Shown in pieces: positions 25,401-32,978 of a DNA stretch of 64,000 bases. Position 1 is the stretch's first letter; each line of letters starts with the position of its first letter. Origin of the DNA: Roseateles_B sp041906185 (GTDB lineage Bacteria > Pseudomonadota > Gammaproteobacteria > Burkholderiales > Burkholderiaceae_C); assembly GCA_041906185.1 (NCBI GenBank), contig JAYRJQ010000014.1, positions 94,290 through 158,289 of the forward strand, written 5' to 3'. A program made the translations under genes and the position numbers. The notes beneath the pieces were generated by a model. The model saw only the letters and a list, made by a program, of their open reading frames with translations, was not told where the DNA came from and searched no databases.

Positions 25401-28400
25401 GCCGGTCGAGCCCGAGCCGCTCGCCACCGAGCCGATGCCGCTTGAGATGGCCCCGGATGCGGCTGCCGTGCCGGTCCTGGAACCCCTGAGCCTGGATCTG
25501 CCGGCCGAAGCCGACGAGCCGGCCGATGCCGTGGACAGCACGCTGCGTCTCGCGGCCGAGGACCTGCCGTCCGCCGACGCCCTGGGCGAGCTGCTGCACC
25601 TCGACCTCGAGGTGCCGCTGGAAGCTGCGCCGGTGGCCGAGGTCGCCGAGCCGTCGCTGGATCTGTCGCTGCTGGACGATCTGGGCGAAGTTCAGGCCGC
25701 CGCGCCCGAGCTTCAGGTCCAGAGCCCGGATGACACGCCGACGATGGCGCTGCCCGTCGCCGACGCGCAAGCGCTCGCCGATGACGCGCTGCCGGCCTTC
25801 GAGCTGCCGCTGGTCGAGCCGACCGACGTCGCGCCGGAGATCGCGGAAGCGGTGGCCGTCGCGGACGCCGACGCCCTGGACCTGCCCGCCGTGCTGGAGG
25901 TGGCCGAGGTCGCCGAGCTGGGCGACGTGGCCGACACGACCGACACGAGCGACACGACCGACATGGGCGAGGCCGTGCGCGCCGCGCCGCAGCTCACGCT
26001 GGTGAGCGACCAGGGCCACGCCGTGGGCGCCGACGACGCGTCCGCGCTGGCCTCGGAGGCACCGGTCGAGGAGGGCGAGGACGACGAGAGCGTCAAGGTC
26101 ATCGGCCCGCTGCGCATCAGCATCAGCCTCTTCAACATCTTCCTGAACGAAGCCGACGAGCTCTCGCGCCGCCTGAGCACCGAGCTGTCCGAGTGGTCCC
26201 TGCAGCTCAGCGACACCGTGCCGCCGGCCTGCGAGGCGCTGGCGCACAAGCTGGCGGGCAATGCCGCGACCGTGGGCTACGAGGATCTGTCCGACCTGGC
26301 CCGTGCGCTGGAACACGCCCTGGAGCGTGCCGCCCTGGCCGGCCGCTACACCGAGAAGGACGCCGAGACCTTCGTGCGGGCCGCGGAAGACATTCGCCGC
26401 CTGCTGCACCAGTTCGCCGCCGGCTTCCTCAAGCCGGTCGAGCCGGGCCTGGTCGAGGCCCTGCAGGCCTACGAGGCCCTGGACCGCCGCGACCCGCTGG
26501 ACGACAGCACCGACAGCGACTACGACCAGCTCGCCGCCCTGGTGGCGACCGAGGACCTGGAGTCGGATGCCGCACCGCTGCCGGCCATTGCAGAGGCTGT
26601 CGAACCCGCTGAGTTCCCCGACTTCGCCGATACCGAGCTGCCGGACGTGCAGCCGGAAGCCCCGGCCGCCGAGCTGCCGCTCGTGGCAGAGGTGATCGAC
26701 CTGGCCGAGGTCGCTGACGTGCCCGCGGCCGTCCCGGTGCAGACCGCGGCCGTCGAGGACTTCCCCAGCGGCGAGGCCGACCACATCGACGACGAGCTCT
26801 TCCCGATCTTCGAGGAAGAGGCCGACGACCTGCTCCAGAGCCTGCATGCCGCGATGCGCGAATGGCAGGCGGCACCGGCCGATGCGAGCCGCGCCGCAGC
26901 CTGCATGCGCCACCTGCACACCTTCAAGGGCGGTGCTCGCCTGGCCGGTGCGATGCAGCTGGGCGAACTGGCGCATGAGCTGGAAAGCTCCATCGAGCGC
27001 CTGCTGGGTGGCGGTGCCATCGACGCCATGGGTGTGATGGCGCTGCAGGACGATGCCGATGCCCTGGAGGCCGCCTTCGAGCGCCTGCGTGAACGCCTGA
27101 AGGGGGGCGGTGCGCCGGCTCCCCTTGCGCCGGTCGCCGCGCCGAAGCCGGCGCCCGAGGCGCCCGCACCGGTGCTCAGCGCCGAGGCAGCCCCGGAGAT
27201 GGAAGCCGCGCTGGCCGATCTGCCGGTGGAAGCGCCTGCCGCGGAAGCGGTGGTGCCGAGCGCTGACGCCGTGCCCGCGGACCTGATGGACGTGGCAGCG
27301 GACGTCGCCTCTGACGCTGAAGCCGAGGTCGCGTCCGAGATCCCCACCGAGATCGCCACCGAGACGCTGGCCGAGGCCGTCACCGAGGACGCACCGGCGG
27401 ACCTGGTGGCCGAGGCCGCGCCGGCCGACGCCCTGCTGCCCGTGTCCGAAGTCGTCTCGGAGGCCGTGCCCGACGAGCTGCTGTCCGCCTTCGGCGAGCT
27501 GCCGCCGGTCCTGGCCGCGACGCCCGCCCCGGTGGCCGCCAAGCCCATCGACTGGGCGCAGTTCGCCAGCGGCAAGGAACTGGAATCCGACAGCGCGATG
27601 CTGTCCCAGGCCCAATCCGTGGTGCGTGTGCGCGGTCCGGTGCTGGAGCGCATGGCCACGCAGGCCGGTGAAGTTTCGATCCGCCGCGCCCGCCTGGAAG
27701 GCGAGCTGGGCGCGATGAAGACCGCGCTGGTCGACCTGGAGGACAACCTGGAGCGTCTGCGCGCCCAGCTCCGCGAGCTGGAAGTGCAGGCCGAAGCCCA
27801 GATGGGCTCCAGCCGCGAGGTGGCCAAGCAGCTGGGCCGCGACTTCGATCCGCTCGAGTTCGACCGCTACACCCGCTTCCAGGAACTGACCCGCATGATG
27901 GCCGAGTCGGTGAACGACGTGGCCACCGTGCAGCGCAGCCTGCTGCGCAACGTGCAGCTGGGTGAAGATGAGCTGGCGGGCCAGTCCCGTCTGACGCGCG
28001 AGCTGCAGGACGACCTGCTGCGCACGCGGATGGTGGAGTTCGAATCGCTGGCCGAGCGGATGCACCGCGTCGTGCGCCAGGCCTCCCGCGAGGTCGGCAA
28101 GCAGGTCCAGCTCGAGATCACCGGCGGTCACGTCGAACTGGACCGCTCGGTGCTGGAGCGTCTGATCGGCTCCTTCGAGCACCTGCTGCGCAACAGCGTG
28201 ATCCACGGCATCGAGTCGCCCCAGAAGCGGGAAGCCGCGGGCAAGTCGGCGGTCGGCCACATCCATGTGCAGCTGGCCCAGGAAGGCAACGAGGTCGTGC
28301 TGCGCTTCACCGATGACGGCGCCGGCCTGAACCTGCCCCGCATCCGCGAGCGCGGCATCGCCCAGGGCCTCATCAAGACCGACACGCAGCTGAGCGACGA

Positions 28401-29454
28401 GCAGCTGATGGCGCTGATCTTCGCGCCGGGCTTCTCGACCGCCCATGAGGTGACCGAGCTGGCCGGCCGCGGCGTGGGCATGGACGTCGTCCGCTCCGAG
28501 GTCAACACGCTGGGTGGCTACGTCGAGACGCAGAGCCGCGAGGGCATGGGCACCAGCTTCGCGCTGCGCGTGCCGCTGACCACCGCGCTGACGCAGGTCG
28601 TGCAGCTGCGCTGCGGCGACCTCGTCGTTGCCGTGCCCGCCAACCTGATCGACTCCGTGCTGCGTCTGCCGCCGGCCCAGGTCGAGAAGGGCTACGAGTC
28701 TGGCGCCCTGCAGCTGGGCGAGATGAATGTGCCGATGTACTGGCTGGGCGGCCTGCTGCAGGCCGGCGAGCGTGGCCACATCCACGGCCGCACGGCGTCC
28801 GTGGTGCTGGTGCGCAGCGCCCACCAGCGCGTGGCCCTGCACGTCGACGAAGTGGTCGGCAACCAGGAAGTCGTGATCAAGAACCTCGGCCCGCAGCTGA
28901 TCCACGTGCCGGGTCTGGCCGGCATCAGCCTGCTGGCGTCGGGCGACGTGGCCCTGATCTACAACCCGGTGGCCCTGGCCAACGTCTACGGCGACCATGC
29001 GCAGGCCCTGGTCCGCGCCGACGCCGAGGCGCTTGCCGCCCAGGCCTCGGTCGTGGTCGAGGAGAAGCTGCCGCCGCTGGTCCTGGTGGTGGACGACTCC
29101 CTCACGGTGCGTCGCGTCACCCAGCGTCTGCTGGAGCGCGAAGGCTACCGGGTCAAGCTGGCCAAGGACGGTCTGGATGCGATGGAGCAGCTGGCCGCGG
29201 ACGAGCTGCCGGGCGTGGTCCTCTCGGACATCGAGATGCCCCGCATGGACGGCTTCGACCTGGTCCGCAACCTGCGCGCCGACCCGCGTCTGAAGGCGCT
29301 GCCGGTGATCATGATCACCTCGCGGATCGCGCAGAAGCACCGCGACTATGCGCATGAGTTGGGCGTTGACGACTATCTGGGCAAGCCCTATGACGAGGAT
29401 CTGCTGCTGAGCCTCATTGCTCGCTACACTGCCGAGGAGCCCGTGGCTGCCTGA
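22426..29454 (+). CDS. chpA: Hybrid CheA-type histidine kinase ChpA (PilL) of type IV pili
   Basis: A 2342-residue kinase. The N-terminal 700 residues contain degenerate helical modules. Three Hpt-like domains follow, with putative phospho-His at 751 (FHTLKGSSR), 1274 (AHKLAGNAA) and 1498 (LHTFKGGAR), separated by long acidic Ala/Pro/Glu/Leu linkers. Then come the CheA dimerisation helices, the ATPase domain (N box around Asn1923 in LLRNSVIHG, GRGVGMDVV), a CheW-like domain, and a C-terminal receiver with Asp2268 (LSDIEMPRMDG). The size is near that of Pseudomonas ChpA. It should phosphorylate PilG and PilH. Linkers hold short DNA tandem repeats (25228-25251, 25933-25959). Confidence 0.94.
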   Translation: MDFPRDSEFPADLSPLAWVQEELRRSLESVHKTLRRVLRDNESRSTLMLGGEPQGPHQLVEAAAAQLHQLVGVVSVVGLPAGAKLLGASERALRHLATAPQNLDLHAVEAVERAHFALLALITRMLAGNAVSTLALFPSYRELSELAQAERVHPADLWHHEWTWREVPGFPPVSGLRPDAVRNVFESALLKQMRAPAPSHARLLSELCAGLGASAADQQSRTLWQLASAQFEAQAQGLLQTDNYAKRLGSRLLSQLRAGSSGEVSVSDRLGQDLLFFCAQARLPAQASQAPRLNAVRAAYHLESAATGNYEDQSLGRIDPNWVAQAKRRVHAAKEGWSSAAEGESHRLASLSEQFAALSESLGQLFPEGAVLGEVLQRAVVATLRSNQPPAPHLAMEVATAILYIEAALEDAAFDQPEQAERVRSLARRVSSVARGEAPEELEAWMEDLYRRVSDRQTLGSVVHELRASLTEIERQIDEYFRDPAKREVLIPVPGQLQSMRGVLSVLGMDQAASACVRMRDEIDALASTEVDPSLAGPKEIFDRLANNLGALGFLIDMLSVQPQLAKRMFHFDEASGSLNSEVRRQKSAPVAVPNSSDLLSQVQAAAAAVASGELPAEDLARSLELIALQARAADETSVAEAAQSAKQMLDAARPETVEGAAAAPAGADEARAQAAQSLNDLVAARTPVVPELPPVSAPIPEDPAALDQEMLEIFLAEAEEVCQTAREALQALGEQSQNLEHMTTVRRAFHTLKGSSRMVGLNEFGEAGWACEQLYNARLSDQKGADKALLDFTHQALDYFDTWVADIAAQRFGRHSAAPLRQSADALRLHGQYLPLAAVAAVAAQEPAAAAEPVAELAVPVLDAIADVPAELPPGFAVTEINGALPDEAAGALPELSLDIPELAAPVAEITPVVEAIEMPLEMPAELPVEPTAELPTELPTEVPELGEALSLDELPELGEVIEMPVLADEAVAAPADELSLDLSLEMPAATPVEPEPLATEPMPLEMAPDAAAVPVLEPLSLDLPAEADEPADAVDSTLRLAAEDLPSADALGELLHLDLEVPLEAAPVAEVAEPSLDLSLLDDLGEVQAAAPELQVQSPDDTPTMALPVADAQALADDALPAFELPLVEPTDVAPEIAEAVAVADADALDLPAVLEVAEVAELGDVADTTDTSDTTDMGEAVRAAPQLTLVSDQGHAVGADDASALASEAPVEEGEDDESVKVIGPLRISISLFNIFLNEADELSRRLSTELSEWSLQLSDTVPPACEALAHKLAGNAATVGYEDLSDLARALEHALERAALAGRYTEKDAETFVRAAEDIRRLLHQFAAGFLKPVEPGLVEALQAYEALDRRDPLDDSTDSDYDQLAALVATEDLESDAAPLPAIAEAVEPAEFPDFADTELPDVQPEAPAAELPLVAEVIDLAEVADVPAAVPVQTAAVEDFPSGEADHIDDELFPIFEEEADDLLQSLHAAMREWQAAPADASRAAACMRHLHTFKGGARLAGAMQLGELAHELESSIERLLGGGAIDAMGVMALQDDADALEAAFERLRERLKGGGAPAPLAPVAAPKPAPEAPAPVLSAEAAPEMEAALADLPVEAPAAEAVVPSADAVPADLMDVAADVASDAEAEVASEIPTEIATETLAEAVTEDAPADLVAEAAPADALLPVSEVVSEAVPDELLSAFGELPPVLAATPAPVAAKPIDWAQFASGKELESDSAMLSQAQSVVRVRGPVLERMATQAGEVSIRRARLEGELGAMKTALVDLEDNLERLRAQLRELEVQAEAQMGSSREVAKQLGRDFDPLEFDRYTRFQELTRMMAESVNDVATVQRSLLRNVQLGEDELAGQSRLTRELQDDLLRTRMVEFESLAERMHRVVRQASREVGKQVQLEITGGHVELDRSVLERLIGSFEHLLRNSVIHGIESPQKREAAGKSAVGHIHVQLAQEGNEVVLRFTDDGAGLNLPRIRERGIAQGLIKTDTQLSDEQLMALIFAPGFSTAHEVTELAGRGVGMDVVRSEVNTLGGYVETQSREGMGTSFALRVPLTTALTQVVQLRCGDLVVAVPANLIDSVLRLPPAQVEKGYESGALQLGEMNVPMYWLGGLLQAGERGHIHGRTASVVLVRSAHQRVALHVDEVVGNQEVVIKNLGPQLIHVPGLAGISLLASGDVALIYNPVALANVYGDHAQALVRADAEALAAQASVVVEEKLPPLVLVVDDSLTVRRVTQRLLEREGYRVKLAKDGLDAMEQLAADELPGVVLSDIEMPRMDGFDLVRNLRADPRLKALPVIMITSRIAQKHRDYAHELGVDDYLGKPYDEDLLLSLIARYTAEEPVAA
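25228..25251 (+). repeat. 12-bp tandem repeat in a chpA linker
   Basis: GAATTGCCGACC occurs twice in perfect tandem (25228-25239, 25240-25251), followed by a third diverged unit, encoding repeats of a Glu-Leu-Pro-Thr type tetrapeptide. A second microrepeat, 9-bp GACACGACC-like units at 25933-25959, encodes Asp-Thr-Thr. Both lie in low-complexity linkers where length changes would keep the frame. Confidence 0.7.
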
Positions 29455-29460
29455 TCCCCG

Positions 29461-29483
29461 AGGGGGGCGGCCGCCCCCCTTTC
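29461..29483 (+). terminator. GC-rich perfect palindrome between chpA and the cyclase gene
   Basis: AGGGGGGCGGCCGCCCCCCT is a perfect 20-base palindrome starting six bases after the chpA stop, followed by only TTT and CCC. As RNA it can fold into an eight-pair stem with a GGCC loop. The T run is too short for full termination, so it may attenuate read-through into the diguanylate cyclase gene or protect the chpA mRNA end. Confidence 0.4.
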
Positions 29484-29529
29484 CCGTATCTTGCAGGCCC
29501 GCGGGGCCGGAGCGTCCTGACAGGCCGTC

Positions 29530-30567
29530 ATGTCCGAAGTCGTTGAGCATCTGGCAGAGTTGACCGGGTTCCGGGATCGGGACGTCATGGACGTCACCCT
29601 GGTGTCGGCCTTGCGCGACCTGCTGGAGCCGCTCTCCGTGGCCATCTACCGCTGCGTGGGGGAGCCGGGCCAGCAACGCTGGCTGACGCGGGCCCGCCTG
29701 GCCGCCGACGACGCCGTGGCCTCGGCCGACTCCCTCTGGACCGAACCCGGCCGGCTGCCACTGCTCAGCGCATTCCCGCAACGCCAGGCCTGCCTGGACA
29801 GCCGCACCATCCTGCACAGCGAGGTGGACGGCGCCCACGAGACGCTCTTCCCGCTGCAGACAGACCGTGAGGTCATCGGCGTGCTCGAGGTGCGTTCCCT
29901 GGAGCTGCTGACTCCCTCCGAGCAGCGCACGGTGGGCAGCATCCTGCGGATCTATCACAACTTCCAGGGCCTGCTCGACTACAGCGAGCGGGACACCCTC
30001 ACGGGGCTGCTGAACCGCAAGACCTTCGACGAGAGCTTCCTCAAGGCCGTCAGCGAGCTGCCCCACCATCCCGTCGCGGCCTCGGCGGAGGACGGTCGCC
30101 GCCACGAGCTGGCGTCCACGCACTGGTGGCTGGGTGTCATCGACATCGACCACTTCAAGCAGGTGAACGACCGCTTCGGTCACCTCATCGGCGACGAAGT
30201 CCTGCTGCTGCTCTCGCGCCTCATGCGCAACAGCTTCCGCTTCAACGACCTGCTCTACCGCTTCGGCGGCGAGGAGTTCGTGGTGCTGATGCGCTGTGCC
30301 GATGAGCCCGATGCGGCGCATGCCTTCGAGCGCCTGCGCCACAACACCGAGTCCTACGCCTTCCCGCAGGTCGGTCGCATCACGGTGAGCGTGGGTTTCA
30401 CCGAAGTCCGCGGCGGGGACACCCCCGCGAGCGCCTTCGAGCGGGCGGACAAGGCGGTCTATCACGCCAAGTCCCACGGTCGCAACCAGGTCCACAGCCA
30501 CGCCGAGCTGGTCCGCACCGGCGAGATGACCGAGCACGAACAGCACAGCGACATCGAGCTGTTCTGA
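29530..30567 (+). CDS. Diguanylate cyclase (GAF-like sensor plus GGDEF)
   Basis: A 345-residue cytosolic enzyme making cyclic di-GMP. The N-terminal 150 residues resemble a GAF sensor; the GGDEF domain starts near 155 with DTLTGLLNRKTFDESF. The active-site motif is GGEEF at 246-250 and the inhibitory site RFND at 237-240 is present, so product feedback is expected. VIDIDHFKQVNDRFGH holds the metal Asp. It lies 75 bases behind chpA on the same strand, with a palindrome between, which suggests partial co-expression with the pilus signalling genes. No receiver or phospho-site is present, so coupling to ChpA would be through transcription or direct contact. Confidence 0.92.
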   Translation: MSEVVEHLAELTGFRDRDVMDVTLVSALRDLLEPLSVAIYRCVGEPGQQRWLTRARLAADDAVASADSLWTEPGRLPLLSAFPQRQACLDSRTILHSEVDGAHETLFPLQTDREVIGVLEVRSLELLTPSEQRTVGSILRIYHNFQGLLDYSERDTLTGLLNRKTFDESFLKAVSELPHHPVAASAEDGRRHELASTHWWLGVIDIDHFKQVNDRFGHLIGDEVLLLLSRLMRNSFRFNDLLYRFGGEEFVVLMRCADEPDAAHAFERLRHNTESYAFPQVGRITVSVGFTEVRGGDTPASAFERADKAVYHAKSHGRNQVHSHAELVRTGEMTEHEQHSDIELF

Positions 30568-30574
30568 CACCTGA

Positions 30575-30592
30575 CGCCGCGGGCCCGCGGCG
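30575..30592. other. 18-base GC palindrome after the cyclase gene
   Basis: CGCCGCGGGCCCGCGGCG is a perfect palindrome starting eight bases after the stop at 30567, followed by a pyrimidine-rich but T-poor stretch (CTTCCTTTCCTTC). It may close the Pil-Chp transcription unit as a weak terminator or RNA 3' end protector. The rest of the gap to 30700 shows nothing recognisable. Confidence 0.35.
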
Positions 30593-30701
30593 CCGCTTCC
30601 TTTCCTTCATCGTCTGAGATGACGCGCCGCGTCAGGCCTTCCCGCGCACCAAGCTGGGGCTCTCGTGCGGCTGCCGTCGATGTCAGGTCGGTTTTTGAGG
30701 T

Positions 30702-30719
30702 TAATCAATCGATTGATTA
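30702..30719. promoter_or_regulatory. Perfect 18-bp palindromic operator for the TetR regulator
   Basis: TAATCAATCGATTGATTA is a perfect inverted repeat and stands out as AT-rich in GC-rich DNA. It ends seven bases before the -10 box TAGAAT (30727) and 21 bases before the ATG of the TetR gene, so a bound repressor would cover the promoter. Its form matches operators of the CecR-like TetR group. Autoregulation of the tetR-efflux unit is the natural inference. Confidence 0.75.
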
Positions 30720-30726
30720 GTATCGC

Positions 30727-30732
30727 TAGAAT
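30727..30732 (+). promoter_or_regulatory. -10 box (TAGAAT) for the tetR-efflux unit
   Basis: TAGAAT is followed by CCGCCGCC and the ATG at 30741, eight bases away and without a ribosome site, so the transcript may be leaderless or have a one- or two-base leader. The -35 region coincides with the operator palindrome. Confidence 0.45.
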
Positions 30733-30740
30733 CCGCCGCC

Positions 30741-31439
30741 ATGACCTCATCCGCCTCTCCCGGCGTCGCACAGAGCGACGTCACGCCGCTCGTCCCCGAG
30801 ACCGGCACCCGCGAGCGCCTGCTCCGCGAGGCGCTGCGCATCTTCGGGGCCAAGGGCTTCGACAAGGCCAGCACCCGTGAGATCTGCCAGGCGGCCGATG
30901 CCAACATCGGCATGATCAAGTACTACTTCGGCGACAAGCAGGGCCTCTACAGCGAGGCCCTGATGCGCCCGATGGAAGCCATCATCCAGGGCATCCCCTG
31001 GCAGGCCGGGCAGGCGCTGGACCTGACGGCGTGGCTGCAGCAGCTCTACGGCGCCTTCGTCGCGCCGCTGCGCCGGCCTGACTCCGGCCTCGTGGACCTC
31101 ATGCGGGTCTGGGGCCGCGAACTCTCGGACCCGACGCCCGTGGGCGAGCAGGTCTGCATGGCCTTCATGCAGCCCTTCCATGACCAGCTGATCGCCTCGC
31201 TGCTGCAGCGCCTGGGCGTGGCGGCGCCGGATCCCGGCGTCCACCGGCTCGGCTTTGCCCTCATGGCCCTGGTGCAGGACTACTGGACCTCGGCCGACTA
31301 CATGGAGGCGCTGGCGCCGGGCAGCGTGCACGCCGAGGGCGCGCTCGACGAGGTGCTGGAGACGCTGGTCTGCTATGGCCAGGCGCTCGTCGAGGCGGAG
31401 GCGTCCCGCCGGCGCCGCACGGGCCCTGACGGTCCATGA
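30741..31439 (+). CDS. TetR-family repressor (CecR-like), likely regulator of the efflux operon
   Basis: A 232-residue one-component regulator. The helix-turn-helix lies at about 24-70 (RERLLREALRIFGAKGFDKA, then STREICQAADANIGMIKYYF), where MIKYYF is typical of the CecR/YbiH group with a C-terminal DUF1956-type ligand domain. It is the first gene of a plus-strand unit with an outer-membrane factor, adaptor, RND pump and hydrolase, and a perfect palindrome covers its promoter. The inducing ligand is not predictable. Confidence 0.93.
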   Translation: MTSSASPGVAQSDVTPLVPETGTRERLLREALRIFGAKGFDKASTREICQAADANIGMIKYYFGDKQGLYSEALMRPMEAIIQGIPWQAGQALDLTAWLQQLYGAFVAPLRRPDSGLVDLMRVWGRELSDPTPVGEQVCMAFMQPFHDQLIASLLQRLGVAAPDPGVHRLGFALMALVQDYWTSADYMEALAPGSVHAEGALDEVLETLVCYGQALVEAEASRRRRTGPDGP

Positions 31440-31512
31440 CCTCTGTCCGGCCCCCCGCTTGCCCGCGAACCTTCCGCCCAGATTCCAAGAGACCAAGAGA
31501 CCAAGGACGCTG

Positions 31513-32949
31513 ATGCGAACGCCTACTCTGATTGCCACTGCCGGCACCCCGCCGGCGCACCGGCCTCGCCCCGCGCTGCCGCTGGCGGCCCTGACCGTCG
31601 CCGTGCTGATGAGCGCCTGCGCGGTGCAGGCGCCGCCGCTGGGCGAGCGCCCGACGCCCGCCTCGCTGCCGGCGGCCTGGCAGGCCCCCGCGCCGGACGC
31701 CGGCCGCACGCCCGTGCCGGCGTGGCTGATGTCGGCCGACCCGGTACTGGGCGACCTGCTGGAGGCCGTGCTGGCCCGCTCGCCCGGCCTGCAGCAGGCC
31801 GTCGCCCGGCGTGACGAGGTTCGGGCCCTGGCCGGCCTGAGCCCCGCCAGCCCGCGCGTGCAGGGCCTGGCCCAGGTCCAGCGGACGCGGCCCGTGCAGC
31901 CCGCCGGCAGCCCGGCCATGACGCAGGCGCTGGCCCAGGTCGATGCCAGCTGGGAAGTGGACCTCTTCGCCCGGGTGCGCCAGCAGTCGCAGGCCCTGGC
32001 CCGGCGCGCCGAAGGGGCGCAATGGGAGCTCGAGGCCGCGCGCCTGAGCCTCCTGGTCGAGGTGACGCAGCTCTACATCGCGCTGCGCAGTGCCGAGCAG
32101 TCCCAGGCGCTGGCGCTGGAGGAGGAGCAGATCACCGAGCGCCTGGCCGCGCAGGCCGCCCAGCGCCAGCGCGCCGGCTTCGAGACACCGGCGCAGCAGG
32201 CCCTGCTGGCCGGTGCCGCCGCCGAGGCCCGCCAGCGCCGCCTGGCCCAGCAGCTGGAGCGGGACGTGATGGTGAAGGGGCTGGTCGCCGCGACCGGGCT
32301 GGACGAGGGCGCGCTGCGCCAGCGCCTCGCGCCCGGCCAGGGACGCCTGCCGGATCTGCCCGCGCTGGCCGTGCCCGCGGTGCCCGCCGACGCGCTGCAG
32401 CAGCGGCCCGATCTGGTCGCCGCCCGCGCCCAGGCGGCGGCGGCGTGGTTTGAATCGGGAGCCGCGCAGGCGGCGCGTTATCCGCAACTGCAGCTGCTGG
32501 GCAGCGTCAGCGTGCTGGGCGTGAAGCTGGGCGGCGAGCGCGACGAAAGCCGCGGCTGGAGCTTTGGCCCCTCTCTGAGCATGCCGCTGCTGGACGGCGG
32601 CGCGCGCCGCGCTGACGCCGAGGCCGCGAAGGCGCGCTGGCGTCAGGCCGAGGCCGCCTGGCGGCTCAGCGCCACGCAGGCCGTGCGCGAGGTGGAGGAG
32701 GCGCTGCTGCGCGTGGCGGCGCAGTCCGCCCGCCTGGAGGCCGCACAGGCCAGCCTCGCCAGCTACGACAAGGCCCTCAAGGGCACGGAGCAGCGCTGGC
32801 GCCATGGGCTGGCCGGCGCTTCGGAACTCGACGAACAGCGCCGCCTGACCCTGGCCGCGCGCAGCCAGCTGCTGCAGCTGCAGCGCGAAGGCCTGGGCGC
32901 CTGGCTGTCTCTCTACAAGGCCGTCGGTGGCGGCTTCACGCCGGCCTGA
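31513..32949 (+). CDS. Outer-membrane efflux lipoprotein (NodT/OprM family)
   Basis: A 478-residue TolC-like channel protein. The N-terminus has a long positive leader, a hydrophobic stretch and a lipobox ending LMSAC near residue 36, so the mature protein should be lipid-anchored in the outer membrane. Two repeated helical regions follow (for example SWEVDLFARVRQQSQALARR and ALQQRPDLVAARAQ), the hallmark of the family. The ATG at 31513 is chosen because it gives the lipoprotein signal; upstream frame overlaps tetR. It opens the pump genes, 73 bases after tetR. Confidence 0.92.
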   Translation: MRTPTLIATAGTPPAHRPRPALPLAALTVAVLMSACAVQAPPLGERPTPASLPAAWQAPAPDAGRTPVPAWLMSADPVLGDLLEAVLARSPGLQQAVARRDEVRALAGLSPASPRVQGLAQVQRTRPVQPAGSPAMTQALAQVDASWEVDLFARVRQQSQALARRAEGAQWELEAARLSLLVEVTQLYIALRSAEQSQALALEEEQITERLAAQAAQRQRAGFETPAQQALLAGAAAEARQRRLAQQLERDVMVKGLVAATGLDEGALRQRLAPGQGRLPDLPALAVPAVPADALQQRPDLVAARAQAAAAWFESGAAQAARYPQLQLLGSVSVLGVKLGGERDESRGWSFGPSLSMPLLDGGARRADAEAAKARWRQAEAAWRLSATQAVREVEEALLRVAAQSARLEAAQASLASYDKALKGTEQRWRHGLAGASELDEQRRLTLAARSQLLQLQREGLGAWLSLYKAVGGGFTPA

Positions 32950-32978
32950 GGCCGATGCAAAGGTATCAAAGGTATCCC

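Noticed and set aside
22510..30570. A minus-strand open frame of 2686 codons opposite chpA and the cyclase gene
   Set aside because: It is the mirror of GC-rich codons on the plus strand: the composition is dominated by His, Gln, Arg, Gly and Leu without any domain, while the plus strand shows full kinase and GGDEF motifs.
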